NCBI GenBank assembly: GCA_954871525.1
Contig: OX940872.1
Location: 7,959,180-8,023,179, forward strand
Direction of reading: 5' to 3'
Source: Parietaria judaica
Taxonomy: Eukaryota > Streptophyta > Magnoliopsida > Rosales > Urticaceae
DNA: 64,000 nt
In this document: piece after piece, positions 35,044 to 48,019 of the stretch
How positions within the stretch are numbered: position 1 is the stretch's first letter
Layout of the letters: the number at the start of each line of letters is the position of its first letter
Notes under the pieces: model-generated
What the model was told of the DNA's origin: nothing
Seen by the model: the letters and a program-made list of their open reading frames with translations, nothing else
The model's database searches: none
Translations under genes and position numbers: made by a program

Positions 35044-36640
35044 AAAATATTAGATATTTTCTAGGTTCTTATTATATAAAATGGACTAATGTGAACCGTT
35101 GTATAGGATTGATTATATATGATGTAATTGGGATGCATTTTGTAGATAATGTTATATTTTTTAGAGTTAATAGTGACATGTGTACATCATCACGTACTAG
35201 TTTTATTTGTGGTTGTGTAAATCATTTTTAGTAAGCTAAAGTTTTGAATGGTCATTATATTTTCATGGTTTAAGTTCTAAACGTATATTATAGTAGAATT
35301 TTGATAAATTAATAATTTTGATTAAATAATAATTATCTTCAGTCTTGATTCGGATCTAAGTAGCTAACTTGATAATTGATTAAATTTATAAGATAATAAA
35401 TTTATACCGCTATTACTCCATTTTACTACTCAAATATGTATATAATATTTTATTTGAAATATTTGATTTTATTACTCAAATCCATAGTAGTCATCTGAAA
35501 TATTTGATTTTATTGTCCTCCTAAGTCTAACATGTTAAAGTTAATAATAACGCCTTGCATTTAAATTCCGATATTTTTTTTACTTATATTAATGGGACAT
35601 ATAAATTTGAATTATAACCTTTTTTTTAGGGACCTTAAAAACATTGAAATAGATAGGGCATAAAACTCCAATTGCGGTTTTCTTCTTCAGCAAGTTACGT
35701 TATGCATTTCTTCTTGTCTAAGCCACACGTCTTATTCAAACCCACAACCCAACACGGATACAATTTATAACTAGTAATAGGAGGCTGAATGATTTATTTA
35801 TGAAAATTCAGAAAAATAAAAACTTAGAAAGATAAGGCATTTCTTCTTCTATGGAAATAGGAATGTATATATTGACATTCAATGAGTAAAGTTATTAGAA
35901 TTATTATTAAACTCAAAACACGAAAGTCGTAGATCTATCTTTTATCTTTCCAGCCATATGTCGTGCATAAAATTTAGACAAAAAATGAGTGGATTATGCC
36001 AAAAATACAAAAACTATACAAATAGAGGAGGAATCACTCAAGTGACGGAAAACACGATATAATCTAAAAGAATCAAGTTTTGATACATTAACTGTCGAAA
36101 ATAAACATTGAGTACATAATTCGTAGGCGGTCAAACATTGAGTACGTTAGCCGCAATTTACCCATACTTTATAATAATGAAGAGATGTAGTCGGAATAAA
36201 AAAAAACTAATTCAAATTCAAATTACAATTTTAATTATAAATTCAATAAGATTTAAATTTATGTAGTATAATTTACTCATTTTTTTATATAAAATAAATA
36301 AATAAAAATTATATAGAATGTTTATTTTTTGTGTCAATTTTTTTTAAAAAATATTATCAGTGAGAGCGAAAAATACACACAACAGATAATTTTTTAAAAA
36401 ATTTGACATAAAATGAATATTTTTTTTTTAATTTTGAATAAATAAAGGTGTTGTTGATTTATTTTTTCCAAAGACAAGGAATTGAGAAAAAGAAAACTCC
36501 TAGAACATGCCCAATAACATGGCACCGCGCAAACTGTCCACATGAAAGGCCAGAAATCCTCCACGTCAAAACCGAACCAACACATCTCAATTTCAAAACC
36601 CAATTTCCCTTTCGATCCCCTCATCGAAATCCGCTCTCTG
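35044..36640. other. AT-rich stretch with a lone foldback arm
   Basis: No gene is supported. Positions about 35925-36165 are a single right arm of the 33588-35043 family (ttatctttccagccat, atgagtggattatgcc, then tcaaacattgagtacgttag). The rest is AT-rich DNA leading to the lipocalin promoter. The promoter-proximal part (36500-36650) has an ACGT-core word ccacgtca at 36560. Confidence 0.45.
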
Positions 36641-36649
36641 CCCAACCCC

Positions 36650-36657
36650 CATATAAA
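36650..36657 (+). promoter_or_regulatory. TATA box of the lipocalin gene
   Basis: catataaa lies about 70 bases before the start codon in otherwise C-rich sequence. It is followed by a CT tract (36704-36716) that ends just before the ATG. The position suits a leader of about 40 bases. Confidence 0.6.
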
Positions 36658-36721
36658 ACCCCACCCCTAAAACCCTTCACAATTCAAACTTCAAACTTCA
36701 AAGCTCTCTCTCTCTCCAACA

Positions 36722-38003
36722 ATGGCGAACAAGGAAATGGCGGTGGTGAAGGGCCTGGACGTGGGCAGGTACATGGGGCGGTGGTACGAGATCGCCTCGT
36801 TCCCGTCCCGGTTCCAGCCCAAGAACGGCGTCGACACCCGCGCCACGTACCGGCTCAACGACGACGGCACCATCCACGTGCTCAACGAGACGTGGAGCGA
36901 CGGCAAGCGCGGCTCCATCGAGGGCACCGCGTACAAGGCCGACCCCAAGAGCGACGAGGCCAAGCTCAAGGTCCGATTCTACGTGCCGCCCTTCCTGCCC
37001 ATCATTCCGGTCACCGGAGACTACTGGGTTCTCTTCATCGACGCCGATTACCAGTACGCGCTCGTCGGTCAGCCTAGCCGGAGCTATCTTTGGGTACGGA
37101 ATTCCAAAACCCGCTCAGCTATTTCAATGGTTTTACCATACTAATTATTATTTAGTTGAAGTTATTAAGAAAATCGTACAATTTTTTTAATTTTGTGTCA
37201 AATTTTTAAAAAATGTGCATTTATTGAGAGTAAAAAGTACTATTAATTTATTTAAATCTGAGTTGTGAAGCTCAATTCACGAGGGGTACTTAGTTTAATT
37301 TATAATTTAAATTCATTCATTTTGTGCGAGGATTTTAAATATTTTAGAAGTAATTAAGTATTTTACATGTAATTAGTATAGCTTTATTTTTCGAATAATG
37401 TTCTGAGTGTAAGGCTTGTTAAAAACTTGAAAGTTCATTTAGCCAAAGAATTTTAGGCATTTTACAAGAAATGTAACTATTTACATGTAACTAGCGAAGT
37501 CTTAATTTTCGAGTATAAGGCTTGTGACCAATATTGTAGAGCTTTGATCGATTATCCGTGACAAGTCGGCGTACCTCTCGCATCGAACAAAATACATATC
37601 ATTAATTTTTTGTGTTTTATTTGTTTTCATATTTTATTTGGGATTAAGACGTAATCATAATAAAGTAATTGTAACTATCAAGAAACGATAAAGAGAAATT
37701 CTGGAATAATGGTAGGGTTTTCAAGATGGACAATTTCGGACCATACCATGTACATAGTTCGGATCTATTTTAAGCTGTTGAATTAATCAGCTTATAGTAT
37801 CTCTTTCTCTGTGGTTGAAGATTCTGTGTAGAGAGAACCGTATGGAAGAAGAGATATACAATCAGTTGGTGGAGAAAGCCAAAGAAGAAGGTTACGACAC
37901 CAGCAAACTCCACAAGACCACGCACGGCGCTTCCCCGCCCGAAGAAGAAGGACCAAAGGACACCAAGGGAATCTGGTGGATCAAGTCCATCTTCGGCAAA
38001 TAG
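36722..38003 (+). CDS. TIL: Temperature-induced lipocalin (TIL1)
   Basis: Small lipid-binding protein of plasma and other membranes, known in plants for protection against heat, freezing and oxidative damage. Two exons, 36722-37093 and 37821-38003, join in phase zero across a 727-base GT-AG intron and give 184 residues. The first lipocalin signature is visible in YMGRWYEIASFPSRFQPKNG (GxW motif at about residue 19). The later conserved regions are TGDYWVLFIDADYQYALVG and the basic end of the barrel, SYLW joined to ILCR. There is no N-terminal signal peptide, as expected for TIL rather than the chloroplast lipocalin. The proline-rich hydrophobic loop FYVPPFLPIIPV, used for membrane attachment in this family, is present. 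The C-terminus is IWWIKSIFGK. Exon 1 is much richer in G+C than its surroundings. Confidence 0.96.
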
Positions 38004-38524
38004 ATACACTGTTTCTCGCTGCCGCCGATGGATACAGTGTTGCCTGCTCGGTTCCGTTTCTGCTTTTTATGTTTATAGTACAGAGTTGTGTGTTGTGTAG
38101 TTCACAGGTTTCAACTTTCAACTTTGAAGACGTTGTTTCGAGTCTACTGTATTAAGAGTTCAAGTTTCAGTAAATGAAGTGGAAATATATAATTAATATG
38201 TTTAGTACAATATAAGCTTGCCTCATTATGCATACGATTGTCTTAGGATGGGCACGGGTGGCGGGCAGCCAGTGCTCACTTCCGCGAAGCTGTGACGGGC
38301 TTCCCCACCCTTTCTATTTATCGTGATGTTCGGAATTTATTTCTCGAACTTCAAGAAGATTTTCTGTTATTATATTTTCAACGGAAACGGGTGGTCCCCG
38401 GTAAAAGGCAGGGGAGGGGTTTGCCCACCCGAGAGTAACGAAAAAGCGGGATAGGCTAGCCTCGCATGCCACTTTCATACACACCTCCACATGTTAAGAA
38501 TGCACATGGCTATATGTGTAAACC

Positions 38525-38565
<41 letters not shown>

Positions 38566-38579
38566 GTATATGTTGCAAC
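38004..38579. other. 3' flank of the lipocalin gene
   Basis: Contains the 3' untranslated region, then a short G-rich repeat remnant (about 38250-38460) with gggtggcgggc and cgggtggtcccc words. A (TA)n microsatellite at about 38527-38570 ends at the edge of the next element. Confidence 0.4.
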
Positions 38580-39875
38580 CATGGTTTCGATTTTCGCGAT
38601 AATCGAGCGATTTATCGCTGAAAACCACTTCTCGGTAACTTATCTCCTCTAATCGTTATCTTTTTATACTTATCGCGATTTTTCGATTCGAAAAGCAAGT
38701 CACTTATTTCTCAAACTTATCAACTGTATTTTCTCGAAAAGCAAGCTACTTTTCGGTCAAAAACGATAAGTCAACCCTGGTATAAATTTTTCTTTTTTTG
38801 CGACAAAAGTTCCAACTTCTTTTAATTTCAAAATTTAAATATATTTTTAGGGTTTTTTTTAGTAGATCTTTAGTGTTTTGATGTTTAAATGTTGTATATG
38901 TATGAATCATGACAATTTTTCACATTTTTATTCTATATTTTTATTAGTTACTTAGAAAGCTATTAGGTTGAATGAAAGTTAAACTTTGAGTTTCATATTA
39001 ATTTAATTGTACATTTTACGTTTTGAATCAAATGTTGTTGTTGAAATTGATTTTTTTTAAAGTATATGATGGAATATAGATGAATCAAGATGGTTTGCGT
39101 GATTTTTATTGATTTTTTTGCAGATTTGGGTGAAATTTAAGGGTTTATGCAAATTATTTCTAATTGCGACAAAAATACCAATTTTCCTACAAATAGTGAA
39201 TTTGAGATATATTTTAATTTTTTTTCTGTAATTTCATTTTGTAACATTGTATATAATTAGGAAACTATTAGTTTGACATAATTATTTTTGTAATGGATGT
39301 CTTTATGAATTATGACCTTATTGCGGCAAAAGTACATATTTTTGGAAATTAGTTAAGTTAAGCTAGTTAGTCTATATTTTTATGTAAAATCATTTTATAA
39401 CATTGTATATAACTTATAAAATGTGAGGTTGACATAATTATTTCTAATTCAACGTTTTCCCGAATTGCAATCTTATTGCAGGAAAAGTAATTTTTTTTTT
39501 AAATTGGTCTAATTGAGCTATTTCTTTGGTTTTTTATATGTAACTTCATTTTGTAACATTGTATATAATTTTGATACTGTGATTCTGACATAATTTGTTT
39601 TGTAATTTGACTTTTTTCAATTATTAAGGAAAATATACATTTAGTATTTTATGTTATAAAAAATATTTTATGTATGAAAATATATATGAAAATATTTTAT
39701 AAGTTTTCCATCGATAAATCTATCGATAAGCGATTAATCCATCGATAACTTCGGTAAGTTTCGGTAACGGCAAACGATAAATTTTATAGGTTTTCCATCG
39801 ATAAATCCATCGGCAAACGATTACTCCGTCGGTAACGGCAAACGATTTATCGGCAAAAACGGCATTCAAATCCTG
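38580..39875. mobile_element. hAT-like non-autonomous element, 1.3 kb
   Basis: The element begins CATGGTTTCGATTTTCGCG and its other end, reverse-complemented, begins CAGGATTTGAATGCCG. Both then run into GATAA-TCG words (gcgatttatcg, cgataaatcg). An exact 8-bp direct repeat gttgcaac flanks it at 38572-38579 and 39876-39883. The repeat is itself palindromic, so it could also be read as the outer end of the inverted repeats. The interior has about three to four imperfect copies of a 150-160-bp unit containing attttgtaacattgtatataa followed by ttgacataattattt (39235-39600). No coding sequence. The short frame 39720-39923 is not a gene. Confidence 0.68.
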
Positions 39876-40103
39876 GTTGCAACTTGAAAAGAATTTACGA
39901 GAAATGCATATGATATTAAGCAAGTTACAAACGACACGCAGTGGAAGTCAACGACAAAGCTCCACATTGAGAGAAACGTGATATAATAATTAGATACTGG
40001 AAACGACAGAGAATTCTTTGGTTTGGAAGGAAAGAATTGGTATCAACATATAACAATATCATCACCATGCACGAGAAGGCTGTACTGACAATGGGCGAGA
40101 GGC

Positions 40104-42357
40104 TCACAAAATGGAGCAACACTGGTTCGTCTTCTTCGCCTGCTTGTAGAACATCTGATCCAACACAGCAATACTCGGGTCATGTCAGAAAAGTGATTAA
40201 CTAGACCTGTCTACAGCGGTTTCCGTCTAATTTTTCAATTTCCGAAAAATGACGGGAAAAGAAAGAAGGAATTTCAAACAGATAAAATTTCTGTTTCTCC
40301 ATCATTAGGAGGAAATAATTTTTCCAAAAATAGCAGCGTTAATTGGTATCCGGGTACAGCTTGAGACTTGGAAATACTTATATTCTCTCTAATATGAGCT
40401 CTGGAAAAGACAATTTTCTTAAGAGATGGAGAAACAGCTTGAAAGCTTGAAAACGTGAAAACTCGAAAGGATGTCCATTAGACTTTAGTGGTTCATCATA
40501 AAACGTATCGATAATTTAGACAGTTTTAGTTATGTAATTTCGTTAGCAGTAACGTACCTGTGAGGCTGCACTAAGATCGGAGCTCTTCTCGACTAAGCTG
40601 TCCAATTTCTCACCTCGTGCGAGCACACTGTCAATAGTTTTATGCTGCAACAGAGACAAGACAAAGAAATATTTTACATACAGGAATAAAGAGAACAAGG
40701 GGAATTTTCGAAGGAACAAAATGAATTTAAGTAAAGTCGAATAAGAAAACGAAACTGGAAGTTCAACAAATGAGACAGTAAATAAGGCCAAATTTATGTC
40801 TGTGGAAATACTCACAAGGATAATTTTTGTTTCATCCAGCTCCCTCTGTATTCTCATTAACTTGTCAGCTTCTGCAGGATCCTGAAGGTGAGAGATAAAC
40901 ATGTCTTAATTGAAATCACGAAGACTATTTCCTAAACTATTCAGATATTATAGCCGTGAAACTAATGGAACAGTGTCTTACTAGCTCCAGAATTGGTTAA
41001 AAATTATGAATATACCTGGAATCTAATGATAGCCTCACTCAAGTAAGGCCAGGGTTGAGTGCTATCTGCTTGTACAGTCCTCCATGAATCACCAAAACTT
41101 TTATGATACTCATCTATCACCTATGAACGTTCCATAGATCGGCATTTCATCAAACGACAAAAACATTAGAGGGATTTAACAAGGCGGAATCAGGTATTTG
41201 GCAATTATAGTCTGTCATGAACCACTTCCAAAGTAAATTTCAGACAGACATCGTTGGTCTTTTAAAGGGTGATGATCAAAAGGAGATTCTAAGTTCTATA
41301 ACTCGACATTTTCAAATATGAGTAAAAATTCACTTATTTAATCTTAAAGAAATCCTTTACAGACCGATTCTAACCTGGTTGAGCAGCGAAAATGCGCTTC
41401 TAACAGGGTAATGGTCGTCCATAAAGCCCAACGCACAAAGACCATTTCTGTTGTAAGCATGAACCTTGTACTCTACAAAACAACAAAACAAAAGTAATGG
41501 GTTTAAAGACCATTTGGAAGCATAACCGAGTACTCGACAAGAAAAACAAAGCCACTGTTCACAGAACAAATAGTACTCAGAATTCAAGATAAGATACTCG
41601 AACACAAAGCGTTTTAAGATTCCAAACTGATCCAGCGAAGATAACATATTATACACATCTGCCCCAGAATTCGTAATTCGATCAGAATCCAGAGACCCGA
41701 AATCCGGTACCAATTTCTACGTACAAACAAAAAATTCCATTCAATTTTGAACGCGCTTTAAACAAATCCAAGAAATCTGTTCCTACCAACACAAAAGAAC
41801 ATGAACTTGCAAGTCATAAATATACGAAAATATTAATTCCAAACCCGAATCAGGTACCAATTTTGGATGTGAAAAAGCGATCTAGTTCAATCTTAGAGCT
41901 CACACAAACACATCCATAAAAGCAATTCCTAGCGATCCAAAACCAAATCCAGCATAAAAAAATTTGTCGAGCTTATCAATAACATAAAGAGAATCGAAAC
42001 CTATCCCTAGCAATACAACGACAAACATACGAAAAATCCGCGAGATGCTCCGAGATGATGAATCCAACAAAACCAAAATCCCTAAAGAAACACGATCCGA
42101 CAATTCGATCGATGAATTCAGAGAAAAAGCGAAACTGGAAAGCAAGGACCTAAGTAAGACGGACCTTCGTGCTGCACGGATTGACGCTGATCGGGAGGGG
42201 TGCGCTTGGCGACCGTGCGGCCGACGAAGACGACGAACTCCTTGACGCTGGATCTCTGGAAGTAGCCGAAGTGGCTGACGTCGGAGGCGTTGGCGAGGAT
42301 GACGGGGTCCGATCCCTCCGGTTGGCACTTGAGCACCAGCAACGCCGTGATCTTCAT
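40104..42357 (-). CDS. YKT61: R-SNARE YKT61 (longin-type VAMP)
   Basis: Membrane-fusion protein of the secretory and vacuolar pathway. Six exons join in phase: 42357-42165, 41472-41375, 41120-41016, 40881-40816, 40644-40558 and 40154-40104, giving 199 residues, the usual YKT6 length. The N-terminal longin domain (about 1-130) starts MKITALLVLKCQPEGSDP and includes FGYFQRSSVKEF and GLCALGFMDDHYPVRSAF. The SNARE motif (about 138-195) carries the zero-layer arginine R164 in SVLARGEKLD. In place of a transmembrane helix it ends QCCSIL: C195 is the palmitoylation site and C196 the prenylated Cys of the CaaX box, as known for YKT6. This allows reversible membrane attachment. A (GA)n tract immediately precedes the ATG. 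The frames read on + across exon 1 are shadows. Confidence 0.97.
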
Positions 42358-42380
42358 GGCTCTCTCTCTCTCTCTCTCTT
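42358..42380 (-). promoter_or_regulatory. GA tract directly before the YKT61 start codon
   Basis: About ten tandem CT dinucleotides on the plus strand (GA on the sense strand) end two bases before the ATG. GA tracts in plant leaders are known targets of BASIC PENTACYSTEINE proteins. That role here is inference. Confidence 0.4.
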
Positions 42381-43401
42381 CGAGCTTTCTCTCTCCTCTG
42401 TTACGCCGACGAATGCGAATGAATGAATTTCTAGAGTCAGACGGTGGTGATGATGGGAACGATGGAGTTCTGATCCTGTGCGCTCAGGAGTATCTTATGG
42501 GACTGAGATACGATGACCTGGCGTCGTGTGATTGGAGGCCATGGTTGTGGGATGTAATTAATTACTTTCGCTTATGGACGGCGGACACCGCGTAATAAAA
42601 TATATTAGTAAAGTTACATGGAAAAAGTTATCAATTTTTTAAAATTATAAATTAATCAAATGTTCAACATCCTCGTCAAATAAAAAAAACTTGATTTTTT
42701 TTTGTTAATTTTATTATCGATTATGTTATTACTATAAATATGGTAAGTCATGCCTTAATAATAACTACAATATATATTATAGAAAATTCTAATAAACACC
42801 ATTATGTTTATGCGCGGTGGTGGTAAAAAATGTTGGTAATTTTTTATAATTAATAAGATAAAATGTTTTCAATTTTATTATTTAGATGTAATAATTAAAA
42901 GACCAACATCTACGTTTATGCTTTTGTTTAATGTTGTTGCCGGTTATATTATTAAATATAAGCTTGATATAGCCCAGTACAACAATCAATAGACAATTTG
43001 CTCGATGTTTTAGTTTTTAATCCCCCAAGTCATTTTAGTTTTCAAACCCTAATATTGTTTATCGCTACTGATTTCACCACGTTTTAACGGAAAAACAAAT
43101 TGTTCACAATATAAAAATATTGATAATTATTCTCTTACAAAAATATATTTTGTTGCAATCGATAGACGCATGCATGTCGAACTTAGAAGTTGTGGATTTT
43201 TAAAGTAATGTTATCCTCAATGTTTATTAAACTTAATTATATATATATATTTATGTGAAAAAAATAGAAGCGTGAATCCAAAAGAGGATAATTGTTGAAC
43301 GGATAAGTAAAAATAACAATCGTTAATTAAATAAATGAAGAATATAAGTAAAGATAACAATTTATAAAATTCATGTAAATTAACTTTACTATATTAAGTT
43401 C
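42381..43401. other. YKT61 promoter side and AT-rich spacer
   Basis: Upstream region of YKT61, then AT-rich DNA up to the copia target site. No gene is supported. The frame 42290-42595 overlaps YKT61 exon 1 antisense. Confidence 0.4.
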
Positions 43402-43406
43402 AAAAT

Positions 43407-44016
43407 TGTTAGTAATGGTATAGAGAAAATAAGAAGAGCTCGACAATATATTCACAAAGGTATGTAAACACAGATTTAAAACTAAAAGAACATGAGAATA
43501 GTTTTGAATCTGGTTTGGATTGTCGTTGTTCTTGAAGGTCTTCTCTCCGGGTTCAAGCTCCGATTCCACTTCTCGGCGAGATCCTCGAATCCTTCTTCAG
43601 CGATCCTAAAGCAAAATCTGCAAAATAAGATAACAAACCACCGAGTCGCGTTGGACGCTTTCCTTGAAACAGATTCGCCTCCTCCGGCGAGCTTGAGGGT
43701 TAACAGGCGTCGGCTTCCCAGGATAAAACAGCGCTCGACGATTTCGGTGCTCTCCGACAATCGACGACGAACTGAACTTTTCTGTAAACTCTATTACTCA
43801 AAGACTCTATCAACCAATGTACTTTTTCCTCTGAGTTTTTCTTGGTACTGATCTTCTCCCTCAAAACCTTTTTCTTATATAAAGAGAATTATGAGATCAT
43901 ACATTGATGCTCATAAATCACAAAAACGTTAGACAAAGGAATTCAAACGTTCAGCCATATTAAACGTTTGAAATCAATGTTAATTAATCCTAATATAACT
44001 GTTATTTTTTCTAACA
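43407..44016 (-). repeat. Copia 3' LTR
   Basis: 610-bp repeat nearly identical to 48020-48627. Visible differences are t/c near 43413, c/t near 43613, a/g near 43730 and a short change in the T tract before the terminal taaca. Frames within it (43482-43760, 43492-43851) recur in the other LTR and are not genes. Confidence 0.95.
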
Positions 44017-44605
44017 ATCCCCCACATTAATGACATTGATGACTCACCCTAATAACACCTAAGATTGAGTAATAGAGTTTATCGGTCAAATTTGTTTAGG
44101 ATAGGTAGGTGTTACCTTTGAACCTTCCCACGTGAAATACATTATTCTTACTGGTCAATTAGTAGACACGATGTCTTTGAACTATTCAACCATTCGTGTA
44201 AGTTATAATATACTTCACACAAATTTTTTCCTCAGACATATTCAGCTCTCACTATTGTGTTCGTTCGTGGTCTTGAACACCTTCTGGTTCTGCGAGAGTT
44301 TACGGAACTTGTGCCCGTTACAATTCCGTTGAAGCGACCCCACTTCACTCTAACATAGGTGATCTTACTTAATAGCAACACGTACGCTCCGCTCGATTAT
44401 CATTTATCGGCGTGTAAGAATCATTAAAAGCTTTTTAGATTATCTTATAGCCTTATGTGTATCATTGTTTATCATCACAGGAATGGACCAGGGTGTACCC
44501 TCACAGTGATCCATAAAGTTTTATCCAGCTCGGTTTTCCCATTGAACCTACTTCTTGGGATCTCCAGTCAATTAGGTTGGGTTTCCACTGTTTAAAACCT
44601 TATTC

Positions 44606-47467
44606 TTAAATGGGCTTAAGTCTCATTCCTTTTGATGACTTCTCAACTAACTCTCTATTTAACCCTTTGGTTAGCGGATCCGCAATATTATCATTTGACT
44701 TAACATAGTCAATTGTGATTATTCCAGTTGAGAGTAGTTGTCTAATGGTATTGTGTCTACGACGCATATGTCTAGACTTACCATTATACATACGACTTTT
44801 TGCTTTTCCTATTGCCGACTGACTGTCGCAATGGATACATATCGGTGGCACGGGTTTTGGCCACATTGGAATATCTTCCAAAAATTGTTTTAGCCATTCG
44901 GCTTCTTCGCCGCAATTGTCTAAGGCAACAAACTCAGATTCCATCGTTGATCTGGTTATTACCTGTTTAGAGGATTTCCATGAAACAGTTGCACCTGCTA
45001 ATGTGAAAACATACCCGCTAGTTGATTTTGAATCTTGTATATCAGATATCCAACTAGCATCGCTATAGCCTTCTATAACTGATGGGTGTCTCACATAATG
45101 TAGCCCATAATTTCTTGTAAACCTCAAGTATTTTAGCAACCTGACTATCGCTTTCCAGTGATCAGTTCCAGGATTACTTGTATACCTACTAAGCTTGCTC
45201 ACTGCATAAGCTATATCTGGTCTGGTACAGCTCATAAGATACATGAGACTACCTATCACTCTAGAATATTCGAGTTGCCCAACGGCTTCCTCTTTATTCT
45301 TTGATAAATGAATATTTGTATCAAAAGGAGTTCTCACTTCTCCAGTTTCACCATTACTGAACTTCTCCAATATTTTATCCACGTAATGTGATTGACTCAA
45401 GATAAGTCCATCAGATGTTCTTATGATCTTAACACCTAAAATCACATCTACAAGGCCCATATCTTTCATATCAAATTTAGAGTTCAAAAGCCTCTTGGTA
45501 TTTTTGATCATATGGTCATTACTCCCAACGATTAACATATCATCGACATATAGACATATGATTACATATCCTTTATCTGTATCTTTCACATAGATACATT
45601 TGTTACATTCATTGATCTTGAATCCATTTGTTAACATGACATTGTCAAATTTCTCATGCCATTGTTTTGGCGCTTGTTTAAGTCCATATAAATACTTAAC
45701 CAACTTGCAAACCTTATTTTCTTTATTCGGAGCAGAAAACCCCTCAGGTTGTTCCATGTAGATTTCTTCATCTAAATCTCCGTTCAGAAAAGCAGTTCTA
45801 ACATCCATCTGATGTACTTCAAGATTTCGCAAAGCTGCGATTGCTAACACCATTCGTATTGATGTTATCTTCGTTACAGGAGAATATGTGTCAAAATAGT
45901 CAAGACCTTCACGTTGCCTGTATCCTTTGATAACAAGTCTTGCTTTATACTTATCGATTGATCCATCTTCTTTTAATTTCCTTTTGAAGACCCACTTGGA
46001 CCCTAATGGTTTACTTCCTAGAGGAAGATCTACCAGCTCCCATGTGTGGTTTTGTAGGATCGAATCAATCTCACTCTTTATGGCTTCTTTCCATAAAGGT
46101 CCCTCACTAGAACTTACAGCTTCGTTGTATGTTCGAGGTTCACTTTCTAACATGTAAGTTAAAAAATCGGGTCCAAATGACTTTTCCACCCTTGCTCGTT
46201 TACTACGTCTAGGTTCAATCTCATCCTTGTCTAGCTCTTCACTAGTTTCGGAAGTCGTTTCATCTACGTTTTTAGATGAACTTCAACCAATACTTGACTT
46301 ACAAGGAAATACATCTTCGAAGAACGATGCATTTCTTGATTCCATGATCGTGTTCTTGTGAATTTCAGGGTTATCTGATCTATACACCAAGAACCGATAC
46401 GCATTATTGTTATGCGCATAACCAATAAAGATACAATCTACAGTCCTTGGACCTATTTTCATCTTTTTGGGAGTGGGCGCCATAACTTTGGCTAGACACC
46501 CCCACATTTTGAGATATTTATAGGAAGGTCTTCTTCCTTTCCATAACTCATAAGGAGTTTTATCTTCCTTCTTTTTAGGAACTTTATTAAGAAGATAATT
46601 AGCTGAGAGTACAGCTTCTCCCCACATGTTCTGCGGCAACTCAGAACTTATCAACATCGCATTCATCATCTCTTTGAGAGTACGATTTTTACGTTCAGCC
46701 ACTCCGTTTGACTGAGGCGAGTAAGGTGGCGTTTTTTCGTGAATGATACCGTTTTTAGTACAAAACTCCTCAAACGGTGCAACATATTCACCACCACGAT
46801 CACTTCTGACCATCTTAATATTCTAATTAAGTTGGTTTTCAACTTCTTGCTTATAGATAACAAATTTCTCTATAGCTTCGTCTTTGCTTTTTAGCAAATT
46901 TCGCACTTGTGTTTATGGTCAATTTCAAACTTCGGGATATGTTCCATATTAATTAGTCTTCGCAAAGAACCGTAATTAACGTGTCCTAGTCTCCCATGCC
47001 ATAGTCTCAAGCATATACGTGGAAGACTTTCGTTTCTTACCGATAATGGAATTAGGCTTCGTAATGACCTTAACATTCATTTTCCACATCCCATTTTTCA
47101 CATATCCTTTTCCGATTGGAATTCCAGATTTTGATAATATCATCTCATCAGATTCTAAAATCATTTTAAATCCATGCTTACTAAGCATTGTGACGGAAAT
47201 TAAAATCATCCGAAAATCAAGGACGTACAAAACATCGTTGAGCTTTAGCTCTTTCCCCAATGTCATTTTCAGGAACACCGTTCCATGACCTTTCACTTTC
47301 GAATTTGCCACATTTCCCATATAGGGCTTTTGCTCAATTTCGTCCAATGCTAGTTCGTTGAACATAGCTCTGTTAATACAAACATGACGTGCGGCGCTAC
47401 TATCGAGCCACCACTCATTTGAATCGAAATAATCCATTTTAATTTCAGAAACAACATATGTTTCCAT
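44606..47467 (-). pseudogene. Broken copia pol: protease, integrase, reverse transcriptase, RNase H
   Basis: Remnants read leftward. The protease part (about 47467-47000) has DSSAARH where the family has a DSG-type active site, so the catalytic Gly is changed. A frame change near 47040 leads to the integrase zinc region (WHGRLGH and CEIC). A stop follows at once, and most of the integrase core, including its first catalytic Asp, is missing. Another in-frame stop lies near 46824. The integrase remainder (46813-46286) retains RSDRGGEY and NGVAERKNRT. A TGA at 46283-46285 separates it from a long open RT-RNase H part (from 46189, 527 residues) with YVDDM and the RNase H/connection end LTKGL. The RT part looks intact, but the element as a whole cannot be autonomous. 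Confidence 0.93.
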
Positions 47468-48019
47468 TTAGAAATTCCAATTCACACAAAAATATCCAAA
47501 CAACAATTATATTGCACAATTCTATTAAAATAAATATGCAAAGGTACTGACAAAAGGACTAAAAGAAGCATATATGACTTAATTGAAAATAAATCGTGAA
47601 CACAATAGGACAAAAGGGCCTAGCTCTGATAAAGTACTAAACTGATTAGACAATGCATAGAAATCTCAATTAAGCATGGGTGATAGCAAAACCGAGTAGC
47701 CAAATGACAATAAAAAATTCTTTACTCTGACCAAGAAAGTAAATAAGACTTCTTTTACACGATACAGATTAAAGCCTATGATAATATAATAAAATATTAT
47801 TTAACTTTATCCAAGATGCACTGCTATACGTAACGTGTGAAAGTAAAAGGAAAACAACTCACATATATGGTACGCGTCTCAAGTGAGTGTCAGAGTCATG
47901 GGTGCACAAGAAAGCCTTCTGAGTATTTTTACTTCTTCAAAATTAAAACCTTGTGTTGATCAAGCTTCTTCTTTCTCTCCTCTGTGTTATACTCAACGGG
48001 AAAAGTTCTGTTTCAAGAT

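Noticed and set aside
36448..37077. 209-residue plus-strand frame overlapping lipocalin exon 1
   Set aside because: Out of frame with the conserved lipocalin motifs; the long frame results from high G+C in exon 1.
38527..38570. (TA)n tract as a possible origin or matrix-attachment element
   Set aside because: An ordinary dinucleotide microsatellite; nothing else supports a function.
42045..42595. Plus-strand frames over YKT61 exon 1
   Set aside because: They are antisense shadows; the minus strand carries the conserved longin domain with correct splice sites.
43482..43851. Frames of 92 and 119 residues, repeated at 48095-48464
   Set aside because: They lie in the copia LTRs and recur because the LTRs are duplicates; no protein family match.
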